A stretch of DNA of 28,040 bases, from positions 1 to 28,040 of the forward strand of contig JAQSYC010000001.1 in NCBI GenBank assembly GCA_029256345.1, written 5' to 3'. The first letter of the stretch is position 1, and the number at the start of each line of letters is the position of its first letter. Shown here one piece after another: positions 1-7,835 of the stretch. Both the position numbers and the translations under genes were made by a program. The DNA comes from Clostridia bacterium. Its GTDB lineage: Bacteria > Bacillota > Clostridia > Lachnospirales > Cellulosilyticaceae. The notes below the pieces were generated by a model. It made no database searches and was not told where the DNA came from. It saw nothing but the letters and a program-made list of their open reading frames with translations.

Positions 1-1766
1 CTATTGTCAGCTTTTCCGGTCTTGTGCATTTGGAGTAAATCCAGAAGCTGCTTGGTGTTAAAATATTTTTCGGCAGCTGTATTGCTGAAAGTTTCTTTGA
101 CTAATGTATAGTATTTATCTTCCTTGAGCCATACCCTTATGGGAACAGGAAAACCGAGTTTCTTTTTATTGGCCACAGCCGAAGGCAAGTTGCGTTTGGC
201 AGCCAGACGCATAGCGTATTTAGTATTTTCTTTATTAACTTTATATTTTACAGGAATAGTAGAAGCTACTTCAAATACTTTTTTATCTAAAAAAGGCACT
301 CTAAGTTCTAGAGAGTGTGCCATACTCATTTTATCTGCCTTGAGCAATATGTCACCCACAAGCCACATATGCATATCTACATACTGCATTTTGGTAACAT
401 CATCTTTTCCTTTGACCTTATCATAAATAGGTTTGACAAGTTCAAAAGGATCTTGGGCAGAGGTCTTAATTTTGAGCAGTGACTTGCGTTCTTTAGGAGA
501 AAACATGTAGGCATTGCCAATAAAACGTTCTTCTATATCTTTACTTGCGCGAACTAAGAAATTTTTACCTTTAAAGTTAAAAGGAATGAGCATGCCAAGG
601 ACTGCTAAAAATTTCCTAAGGGATTTAGGAAGCTTCCGGTATACAGCAGTATCAATAGGTTCTTTATAAATATTGTAACCTCCAAAAAACTCATCAGCTC
701 CTTCACCAGATAAAACACCTTTGACATGCTTGCTTGCAAGCTCACTAACAAAGTAGAGTGCCACAGCTGAAGGGTCTGCTAAAGGCTCGTCCATGAAATA
801 CTGAACTTTTGGAAGGGCAGCCCAATACTCTTCAGGAGAGATGACTTTATGTTTATTGGGAATATTAATTTCCTTAGACAATTCTTTGGCATAGCTGATT
901 TCATTGTATTGTTCATTGCTAAAACCTACGGTGAAAGTATTGTCACCATTAAAACAACTTGCTACATAACTGGAGTCTACACCACTGGATAAAAAACAGC
1001 CTACCTCTACATCACTGATTTTATGAGCTTCTATTGATTCCTTCATTTGAGCATCGATTGTATCAACGTATGATTCAAGTGTTCCGGAAGTTTCATTAAA
1101 AACAGGTTCCCAATAACGGGTAGTTGTCATAACACCCTCTTTGAAAATAAAGTAGTGAGCTGGAGGAAGCTTGAAAATACCTTTAAAGAAGGTTTCAGGA
1201 AGAGCAGAATACTGAAAAGTTAAATAGTTTTCAAGTGCTTCTTCATTTAATATTTTGTCTACACCAGGATGCTCTAAAATGGATTTAATCTCAGAAGCAT
1301 ATACAAAAGTATCATTGAAATGCGTGTAATAAAAAGGTTTGATGCCAAAAAAGTCTCTTGCGCCAAATAAAGACTTTTCTTGTTTGTCCCATATAACAAA
1401 GGCAAACATACCTCTAAGGTGTGAGAGGAGGTCGCTGCCGTATTCTTCGTAGCCATGAATAAGCACTTCAGAGTCGCTTTGAGTTTTAAAGATATGGCCA
1501 GCGGCTAGGAGCTTTTCACGGATATTTTGAAAATTATATATTTCGCCATTAAAAGTTAGGGCAAAGCGACCATCTTCGTTATAAAGCGGCTGACTTCCAG
1601 CTTCTAAGTCGAGAAAACTAAGGCGCCTAAAGCCCATGCTGATAGACTCATCTTTGTATTGACCAGAACTATCTGGGCCACGGTGCGCTATTTTATCCAT
1701 CATATTGGTTAAAACTAAATCATTATTATCATCATTTGAATTTACAAAGCCACAAAAACCACACAT
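1..1766 (-). CDS. asnB: Asparagine synthetase, glutamine-hydrolysing (3' end outside window)
   Basis: This enzyme makes asparagine from aspartate, ATP and glutamine in the cytoplasm. Reading the minus strand gives an uninterrupted frame of 588 codons from ATG at 1766 to the window edge, without a stop. AsnB proteins are usually slightly over 600 residues, so only a short C-terminal piece is missing. It begins MCGFCGFVN, so Cys2 is the N-terminal nucleophile of the class II glutaminase domain. RGPDSSG, the FNGEIYN motif and a GIKPFYY motif follow. The synthetase domain has the PP-loop as FLSSGVDSSYVAS (a Ser replaces the first usual Gly of SGGVDS), then MDEPLADPS and LSGEGADEFFGGY. AAGGAG lies 9-14 bases upstream of the ATG. 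It is divergent from the two-component operon, with nothing else in view sharing its direction. Confidence 0.95.
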   Translation of the reverse strand, partial: MCGFCGFVNSNDDNNDLVLTNMMDKIAHRGPDSSGQYKDESISMGFRRLSFLDLEAGSQPLYNEDGRFALTFNGEIYNFQNIREKLLAAGHIFKTQSDSEVLIHGYEEYGSDLLSHLRGMFAFVIWDKQEKSLFGARDFFGIKPFYYTHFNDTFVYASEIKSILEHPGVDKILNEEALENYLTFQYSALPETFFKGIFKLPPAHYFIFKEGVMTTTRYWEPVFNETSGTLESYVDTIDAQMKESIEAHKISDVEVGCFLSSGVDSSYVASCFNGDNTFTVGFSNEQYNEISYAKELSKEINIPNKHKVISPEEYWAALPKVQYFMDEPLADPSAVALYFVSELASKHVKGVLSGEGADEFFGGYNIYKEPIDTAVYRKLPKSLRKFLAVLGMLIPFNFKGKNFLVRASKDIEERFIGNAYMFSPKERKSLLKIKTSAQDPFELVKPIYDKVKGKDDVTKMQYVDMHMWLVGDILLKADKMSMAHSLELRVPFLDKKVFEVASTIPVKYKVNKENTKYAMRLAAKRNLPSAVANKKKLGFPVPIRVWLKEDKYYTLVKETFSNTAAEKYFNTKQLLDLLQMHKTGKADN

Positions 1767-2061
1767 ATGTAAGGGCTCCTTTCTTAAGCTGTACATCATG
1801 ACTTTAACATATATTCCCTTCAAAATCAATCTTACTCTTATGCGACATAACAAGAGTATTGACTGTTCAGATAGATACTAAACAGCTATAAACAATATAT
1901 AAAAAATTCAATAACCCATAATGAGTCATGTGATGAAAAAAAGTACAGTAGACTTAAAAAAATAAATTAAATATGTTATAATTATATTGTTTGAATAAAA
2001 AAATGACATATTTTTATAGATAAATATAAAATAGCTTGCGTACCTGGTTAGGAGGAGCTCA
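1767..2061. other. Divergent intergenic region, asnB / response regulator
   Basis: About 295 bases with no plausible gene. It must hold the promoters of both divergent genes. A TATAAT at 1977-1982 faces the response regulator, but no good -35 box lies 16-18 bases upstream, which would suit an activated promoter. An interrupted inverted repeat, ACTCTT at 1834-1839 and AAGAGT at 1852-1857 with inner ATG/CAT, is the only operator-like structure I see. Confidence 0.4.
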
Positions 2062-3684
2062 ATGAGTTTTTACAAGATACTTCTGGTAGACGATGAAGAA
2101 GAGATTAGAAGAGGCATTATCAATAAAATAAAATGGGAAGAGCTCGGTTTTCGTGTTGTAGGAGAAGCTGAAAACGGGATGGAAGCGTTGGATGTTATTG
2201 ATAAGACCCTACCAGATATTGTTTTTACAGATATAAAAATGCCTTTTATGGATGGCATTAAACTTGCAGAAAATATAAAGTATAGATTTCCGACTACAAA
2301 AGTTGTTATATTATCAGGATTTGATGATTTTGAGTATGCTCAAACAGCTATTAAACTGGGAGTTATGCGCTATATTTTAAAGCCAATTAATTCTATAGAA
2401 ATGAACGAAATTCTTAGAGAACTTAAAATGCTATTAGATGAGGAGATCTTATCTATTAATAATATAGAGACACTTAAATTAAATTACCAAAAAAGCTTAC
2501 CGCTTGTAAGAGAACGATTTTTAAATTATTGGATAACAGAGTACGTGGCAGAAGAAATTATACAAGAAAACATAACCAGTTTAGAACTGGATATAACAAT
2601 GGATTCACTTGCAGTAGCAGTCATCAGACCGGATGAATTTGTAAAAGGGATAGAAGACTCGAATTTGGCAAGACACAAAAGTCTTTTGAAGATTGCAATT
2701 TTTAATATGTGTGAAGAGGTAGTCAACCTAAAAAAACTAGGGATAGTGTTCATGAAGATGAATGAAATTGTACTTATTATGTCTATTGAAGACGAGCAGT
2801 CTCCAAAAATAAATAAAGAGATTTTTTTGGGCCTCGATCAAATAAGAGCTACAGTTCAAAAATACTTAAATACAACGGTTACAATAGGGGTTGGAACAGC
2901 TTGTGCGACAAAACCTATGCTGTATAAGTCTTATATAGATGCAGTAGCTGCTCTTGATTATACTGTTATTATAGGAAGTAATAAGATTATCTATATAGAT
3001 GATATTGAGCCGGTGCATTCAAGAGAAATTGCCTTTACTGAAACAGATGAAAGGACACTTTTAGCTACTGTGAAGGTAGGAGACATTAAGCAAATTGAAG
3101 AGGCTATTAGCTTGCTGGTAGGAAAAATTGAAGGGATGACATTGGCTTTAAATGATTATCAGCTCTATATTTTAGATATTATTTCAAGCATTCTTAAGCT
3201 AAAGAAGACCATGGAACTTGATTCATCTGTTTTATTTAATAAGGAAGATAACTTTTTAGTTATTATCAACAGTTTTAAGACAAAAGAAGAAATAAAAGAG
3301 TGGCTTTTTAGTGTATGTACGCTTCTAGCAAAGGAGATTTCAGCTAAAAGGAATACGAATAAAAACGAACTGATAGAAAAAGCAAAAGAATACATGAAAC
3401 AAAACTATTTTGATGAAGAGTTAAGTGCAGAGAAGCTCTGCAATTATCTGCACATTTCTACGAATTACTTCTCGGCCTTATTTAAAAAAGAAACAAAATT
3501 TACATTTACTAATTATTTGACACTGATTAGAATTGATAAAGCAAAACAACTCCTAAGAACAAGCGAACTGAAGACCTTTGATATAGCCAGTAGAGTGGGT
3601 TACTCAGAAGGGCATTACTTTAGTTATGTATTCAAAAAAATAACGGGCATATCGCCGACGGAGTATAGAAATGGCAAAGACTAA
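2062..3684 (+). CDS. YesN-type response regulator, AraC-family output
   Basis: A cytoplasmic regulator that would be phosphorylated by the kinase encoded next and then bind DNA. The receiver domain covers about residues 3-120: acidic pair Asp10/Asp11, phosphoacceptor Asp57 in FTDIKMP, Ser85 and Lys107 in YILKP. A long central region (about 125-430) has no motif I recognise, as is usual for YesN-type regulators. The C-terminal 100 residues are an AraC double helix-turn-helix ending in the typical VGYSEGHYFSYVFKKITG followed by SPTEYR. The start is set by GGAGGAG 6-12 bases before the ATG. The stop overlaps the start of the kinase by 14 bases, which suggests translational coupling. Likely targets are its own operon and the mgl transporter 3 kb downstream; the sequence gives no direct proof. 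Confidence 0.93.
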   Translation: MSFYKILLVDDEEEIRRGIINKIKWEELGFRVVGEAENGMEALDVIDKTLPDIVFTDIKMPFMDGIKLAENIKYRFPTTKVVILSGFDDFEYAQTAIKLGVMRYILKPINSIEMNEILRELKMLLDEEILSINNIETLKLNYQKSLPLVRERFLNYWITEYVAEEIIQENITSLELDITMDSLAVAVIRPDEFVKGIEDSNLARHKSLLKIAIFNMCEEVVNLKKLGIVFMKMNEIVLIMSIEDEQSPKINKEIFLGLDQIRATVQKYLNTTVTIGVGTACATKPMLYKSYIDAVAALDYTVIIGSNKIIYIDDIEPVHSREIAFTETDERTLLATVKVGDIKQIEEAISLLVGKIEGMTLALNDYQLYILDIISSILKLKKTMELDSSVLFNKEDNFLVIINSFKTKEEIKEWLFSVCTLLAKEISAKRNTNKNELIEKAKEYMKQNYFDEELSAEKLCNYLHISTNYFSALFKKETKFTFTNYLTLIRIDKAKQLLRTSELKTFDIASRVGYSEGHYFSYVFKKITGISPTEYRNGKD

Positions 3685-5404
3685 TAAAGAAGCAAGTGGA
3701 TCAAAACTACGAAGTATTAAGTCTCTTATGATTATGTATTTTACAACAATTACTGTCATAGGTATGCTGTTTACAGGTATTTCACTGTATGAAAGATTTA
3801 ATTTTACTTCAGAGGCTTTTGCGAATAAGGCTGTTGATCAGCTTCTTACACAGGTAAAATACAGCTTAGATAGCTATACCCGTAATATGATGAATATTTC
3901 TAACACACTATATTACAAAATTATAAAAAACCAAAACATCTCAAACAACAATTTTGCCAGTGAGATGAGTGTTATTCAGACGACTAATAGTGATATAGCA
4001 AGTTTGGCCATTTTTAAGAGTAATGGTGAAGTTATAGCCAATAGCAAATATGCTAAACTTAGAGAAGATGTACAGGTGACCAAGCAAAGATGGTTTCAGG
4101 ATTCTCTTAGCAAGCCAGAAAATATTCATTTTTCAAACCCGCATCCCCAAGAAATATTTGAAGGATATGATCAGTGGGTAATATCGCTAAGCAGGGCTAT
4201 ATCCCTTAATGAAAATGGACGTATTATTCAGGGGGTATTATTAGTTGATATGAATATGAAGGGTATAGAAAACATATGTGCAGGTATTTCAGAAGACGAC
4301 ATGGGTAATATTTTCATATTGGCAGAAAATGGAGATATTATCTATGGCGATGAAGAACAAGTTAGCATTTACGATAAAAATATGGTAGGGATAGAAGATG
4401 GCAATTATACAAGAATAATCAATGACAACAGAATACTATTTACGATAAAAACAGCCGGGTATACAGGGTGGAAGATTATAGGAAGTTGGAGATTGGATAA
4501 GATTCTTTTCACGTATGCTGAACTCAACAATTTTTTGATTATGGTATTAGTGATGGGGATTATCATGTGTGTAATCGGGACATTATTTATTTCTTCTAGA
4601 CTTTCTTCACCTCTATATAAACTTCAGAAATCTATGAAACTTGTAGAAGAAGGTCAATTTGATATACATCTGGATGAGGGGGGAGAATATATCGTTGCAC
4701 ATCTATCGAAGACTTTTAATGCCATGGTAATCAGGATGAAGGAATTGATGGATGAGATTGTTGTAGAACAAGACGATAAACGCAAAAAAGAGTTAGAGGC
4801 CCTGCAATCTCAGATTAATCCTCATTTTTTATATAACACACTGGATTCTATCATATGGCTTGCTGAAAGTGACAAAACAGAAGAAGCTATTATGATGATT
4901 ACAGCATTATCTAGATTTTTTAGAATAGGCATAAGTTCCGGGAAAAGCATCATTACTGTAAGAGAAGAACTTGAACACGCTAGAAATTATTTATCCATAC
5001 AAAAAATAAGGTATAAAAACAGATTTGAGTTTGAAATTATAGCAGATAAGGAGGCCTTAAATGCTAAAACGATAAAACTTATTTTGCAACCCCTTATTGA
5101 AAATGCCTTGTATCACGGCATTGAATACATCACTTATAAAGGGAAAATAACTATTTTGGCAAATGTTTATGAGGGAGAGTTAGTGTATAGTATAAAAGAC
5201 AATGGAGTAGGCATGTCAGAAGAAACCGTTTTAATGCTTTTAGATAAAGAACAAGAGATTAAGACAAAAGGATCTGGGGTTGGCGTTAAAAATGTGAACG
5301 AACGTATCAAACTTTACTATGGGAAGACCTATGGCATGAGAGTAGAGAGTAAACTAGAAGAGGGGACAACCATATACATTAAAATACCTTTAATTTATAC
5401 TTGA
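3671..5404 (+). CDS. YesM-type sensor histidine kinase
   Basis: A membrane kinase partnered with the overlapping YesN-type regulator. TM1 is about residues 19-40 and TM2 about 287-309, leaving an extracellular domain of roughly 245 residues whose size and place fit a double-Cache sensor. A HAMP linker follows (about 310-360). The phosphoacceptor is His385 in INPHFLYN, the form used by LytS/YesM kinases. The ATPase domain has the N box with Asn478 (LIENALYHGI), the G1 box DNGVGMS at 510 and the G2 box GSGVGVKNV at 534. Only 49 bases separate it from the lipoprotein gene, so regulator, kinase and lipoprotein look like one operon. In comparable clostridial systems the binding protein, not the kinase, contacts the sugar; that role here is inferred. 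Confidence 0.93.
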   Translation: MAKTNKEASGSKLRSIKSLMIMYFTTITVIGMLFTGISLYERFNFTSEAFANKAVDQLLTQVKYSLDSYTRNMMNISNTLYYKIIKNQNISNNNFASEMSVIQTTNSDIASLAIFKSNGEVIANSKYAKLREDVQVTKQRWFQDSLSKPENIHFSNPHPQEIFEGYDQWVISLSRAISLNENGRIIQGVLLVDMNMKGIENICAGISEDDMGNIFILAENGDIIYGDEEQVSIYDKNMVGIEDGNYTRIINDNRILFTIKTAGYTGWKIIGSWRLDKILFTYAELNNFLIMVLVMGIIMCVIGTLFISSRLSSPLYKLQKSMKLVEEGQFDIHLDEGGEYIVAHLSKTFNAMVIRMKELMDEIVVEQDDKRKKELEALQSQINPHFLYNTLDSIIWLAESDKTEEAIMMITALSRFFRIGISSGKSIITVREELEHARNYLSIQKIRYKNRFEFEIIADKEALNAKTIKLILQPLIENALYHGIEYITYKGKITILANVYEGELVYSIKDNGVGMSEETVLMLLDKEQEIKTKGSGVGVKNVNERIKLYYGKTYGMRVESKLEEGTTIYIKIPLIYT

Positions 5405-5453
5405 TTTTAAAATTTTTAGGGTGTGGCGTGTTTTAATACAAGGAGGTAATGAG

Positions 5454-6506
5454 ATGAGGGGAAAATTCAAAAAGGCATTTTTGTTGTTTTTATTTGGTGC
5501 ATTAGGGGGAGTGAGTCTAGCGGGGTGTTCCAATTTGTTTGCTGTAGATCAAACTGAAGCATTGCAAAAGACAGAGATTCGAGTAGGTGTAGTATTATAC
5601 AATACAGAAGATCCCTTTGTAATGAGGATTTATGACAGTATTGTAGCGTGTGCTGAGCAGGAAGAAGAAATTTCACACACTAAAATCATAGTAGATGTGT
5701 TGGATAGTGAGTACAATCAAAGCCTCCAAAATACTCAAATAGAGCAGCTCATAAAGGAAAAATATGATGCCATAGCTATTAATTTAGTAGATAGAGTAGA
5801 AGCCTCTAATATTATTGATAAGGTAAAAGATGCTGAGATTCCTATTGTGATTTTTAATAGGGAACCTGTTCCACAAGATATGAATAAGTGGAATGAAGTT
5901 TATTACATAGGATCTCATGCAGCTGAGGCTGGGGAGATGCAAGGCAAGATACTGCTTGACGCCATTCAAAAGGGAAGGAAAATAGATAAAAATGGAGATG
6001 GTATTATTCAGTATGTGATGTTAGAGGGGGAACCGGGACATCAAGATAGTATTTTAAGATCCTACCACAGCATCAAGGCGCTGGAAGAAGCGGGACTTAA
6101 AACAGAAAGTTTGGCGATGGATACTGCCATGTGGCAAAGAGCACAAGCTAAGGATAAAATGCTGGAATGGATAGAGAAATTTGGGAATAAGGTAGAAGTG
6201 ATATTATCTAATAATGATGAGATGGCATTGGGAGCCATCACCGCTCTGGAAGAAAAAGGGTATTTAGATGAAAAAACTATTCCTATAATAGGAATTGATG
6301 GGCTTGATCAAGCTTTGGAGGCTATTAAGGCGGATAAGATGCTTGGGACAGTTCTTAATAATGCAGACGAGCAAGGGAGGGCTATTTTTAGTAAGTTATA
6401 TATCTTAGCAGCGAATAAATCCTCTCAGTTTGTGCTAGATTATCAAAGCACTGACAAGTACTTGTGGATTCCACATCAAATAATCACTAAAGAAAATTTG
6501 AAGTGA
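5454..6506 (+). CDS. MglB-like sugar-binding lipoprotein, probable co-receptor of the kinase
   Basis: A surface lipoprotein of the galactose/glucose-binding (MglB) family, about 350 residues. The start is ATG 5454, because AAGGAGG sits just before it; an in-frame GTG at 5421 has no such site. Signal peptide 1-24 ends in lipobox LAGC with Cys25 lipidated. Compared with E. coli MglB it keeps the contacts: Asp and Phe in EDPF, Asn in FNREP, His/Asp/Arg in GEPGHQDSILR, Trp in TAMW, Asn in SNND, Asp in GIDG and Asn in VLNNAD. The calcium-type loop DKNGDGIIQ is also kept. It is transcribed with the kinase genes and shut off from mglB by a terminator, with no permease of its own, so I infer a sensing role. 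A second transport-binding protein is the alternative. Confidence 0.85.
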   Translation: MRGKFKKAFLLFLFGALGGVSLAGCSNLFAVDQTEALQKTEIRVGVVLYNTEDPFVMRIYDSIVACAEQEEEISHTKIIVDVLDSEYNQSLQNTQIEQLIKEKYDAIAINLVDRVEASNIIDKVKDAEIPIVIFNREPVPQDMNKWNEVYYIGSHAAEAGEMQGKILLDAIQKGRKIDKNGDGIIQYVMLEGEPGHQDSILRSYHSIKALEEAGLKTESLAMDTAMWQRAQAKDKMLEWIEKFGNKVEVILSNNDEMALGAITALEEKGYLDEKTIPIIGIDGLDQALEAIKADKMLGTVLNNADEQGRAIFSKLYILAANKSSQFVLDYQSTDKYLWIPHQIITKENLK

Positions 6507-6534
6507 GTAAAAAAATATAACACATTGAATAAAA

Positions 6535-6579
6535 AATAATACCAAACCTGTTTTAGGGGATAATTGGTATTATTTTTTT
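6535..6579 (+). terminator. Terminator after the regulator-kinase-lipoprotein operon
   Basis: Arms AATAATACCAA (6535-6545) and TTGGTATTATT (6564-6574) are perfect complements, followed by a T run to 6579. The stem is AT-rich, so read-through into mglB is possible. Confidence 0.7.
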
Positions 6580-6705
6580 GGTAAAAATAGAGTATGATAT
6601 GATAAAAAAACTTATTCATATTGTAAGAGTTTGTGGGTACAATAAATATAAGATATTGAAATCAGTATCTAACAAATAAAAAAAGAAATATCAAGGGGGA
6701 AAAAA
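6580..6705 (+). promoter_or_regulatory. Upstream region of mglB with inverted repeat
   Basis: No strong sigma-A promoter is seen; candidate elements are TTGTAA at 6621 with TAAATA at 6643, 16 bases apart. A perfect inverted repeat, TATTGTA (6619-6625) and TACAATA (6638-6644) with a 12-base gap, overlaps these and is a candidate site for the neighbouring YesN-type regulator. A weaker hairpin, AGATAT at 6651 and GTATCT at 6665, follows. AAGGGGG at 6693-6699 is the ribosome binding site. Confidence 0.35.
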
Positions 6706-7746
6706 ATGAGAAAATTATTTAGTTTTTTACTTATTGCAACAATGGCTATGGGATTCACAGCTTGCTCTTCAAATACTCCAGCACCAGCAGAGACACCAAC
6801 AGCGGAAACGCCAGCAGCAGAAGCACCAGCTGATGAAAAACCACTTATTGGTGTAACTATTTACAAATATGACGATAACTTTATGTCATTCGTAAGGCAA
6901 AACATCGAAGCAGCAGCAGATGGTAAAGCAGAACTTGTCATGAATGACTCACAAAACGACCAAGCTAAACAAAATGACCAAGTTGATGCAATGATAGCTA
7001 AAGGTGTTAAAGCATTAGCTATCAATTTAGTTGACCCAGGTGCAGCGCCAGCTATAGCTGAAAAAGCTAAAGCTGCTAATATTCCAGTTGTATTCTTTAA
7101 CAAAGAATATCCAGATGGAACAGATAAAACAGGTTATGATAAAGCATGGTATGTTGGGACAACATCAGCTGAATCAGGAGTTATCCAAGGTGAACTGATA
7201 GCAGAAGGCTGGAAAGCAAATGCAAACTGGGATAAAAACGGAGACGGCAAAATGCAGTATGTGATGCTTATGGGAGAACCAGGACATCCAGATGCAGAAG
7301 CAAGAACGAAATACTCAGTAGATACAGTGGTAGCAGCTGGTATTGAAGTAGAAGAACTTGCTAAACAAACAGGTATGTGGGATGCTGCTAAAGGTAAAGA
7401 GCTTATGGAAACATGGCTTGCCGCTCACGGTGAAAAAATTGAAATGGTTATTTGTAACAATGACGGTATGGCACTAGGTGCTGTAGAGGCACTTAAAGCT
7501 AGTGGATATTTTGAAGGAGATAAATTTATGCCAGTTGTTGGTGTAGATGCAATTCCAGAGGCACTTGACCTTGTAGAAAAAGGACAAATGGCAGGTACTG
7601 TGCTTAATGATGCTGAAAACCAAGGTAAAGCCACTTTAGAACTTGCCGTTAATGCTGCATTAGGTAAAGATGTTCTTGAAGGAACAAGCTGGGTATTAGA
7701 CGAAACAAGAGCAGTCCGTGTACCTTATGTAGCTGTAACAAAATAG
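6706..7746 (+). CDS. mglB: Galactose/glucose ABC transporter substrate-binding lipoprotein
   Basis: It captures galactose or glucose-like sugar outside the cell and delivers it to MglAC. Signal peptide 1-19 with lipobox FTAC (Cys20 lipidated) is followed by a tether rich in Ala, Pro, Thr and Glu (about 21-46). The mature part is close to E. coli MglB. It has the YKYDDNF motif carrying the Asp14/Phe16 equivalents and FFNKE with Asn. GEPGHPDAEAR supplies the His, Asp and Arg contacts, then TGMW, NNDGMALG, VGVDAIPEA and VLNDAENQG supply the Trp, Asn, Asp and Asn contacts. DKNGDGKMQ matches the calcium loop. Codon use is more uniform (many GCA, CCA, GAA) than in neighbours, as in a highly expressed gene. 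It heads the mglBAC operon and is followed by a strong hairpin that probably sets its excess over the ATPase. Confidence 0.95.
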   Translation: MRKLFSFLLIATMAMGFTACSSNTPAPAETPTAETPAAEAPADEKPLIGVTIYKYDDNFMSFVRQNIEAAADGKAELVMNDSQNDQAKQNDQVDAMIAKGVKALAINLVDPGAAPAIAEKAKAANIPVVFFNKEYPDGTDKTGYDKAWYVGTTSAESGVIQGELIAEGWKANANWDKNGDGKMQYVMLMGEPGHPDAEARTKYSVDTVVAAGIEVEELAKQTGMWDAAKGKELMETWLAAHGEKIEMVICNNDGMALGAVEALKASGYFEGDKFMPVVGVDAIPEALDLVEKGQMAGTVLNDAENQGKATLELAVNAALGKDVLEGTSWVLDETRAVRVPYVAVTK

Positions 7747-7769
7747 GATTAAAAGCTTAATTTAAATGT

Positions 7770-7801
7770 GCAGACAAGAACATCTCTAAGTTCTTGTCTG
7801 C
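7770..7801 (+). promoter_or_regulatory. Intercistronic hairpin between mglB and mglA
   Basis: Perfect 12-base arms GCAGACAAGAAC (7770-7781) and GTTCTTGTCTGC (7790-7801) with an 8-base loop. The bases after it are AAAATATTTT, not a T run, so it is not a standard terminator. The likely role is to protect the 3' end of mglB mRNA or to stop only part of transcription, giving more binding protein than ATPase. Confidence 0.8.
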
Positions 7802-7835
7802 AAAATATTTTATAGTAAAGTGTGGTGAAACCATA

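Noticed and set aside
7770..7801. Full terminator between mglB and mglA
   Set aside because: The stem is strong but is followed by AAAATATTTT, and the operon continues with matching genes.
7794..7835. Longer N-terminus of MglA from TTG 7794
   Set aside because: The codon lies in the 3' arm of a perfect hairpin and has no ribosome binding site; ATG 7836 has one.
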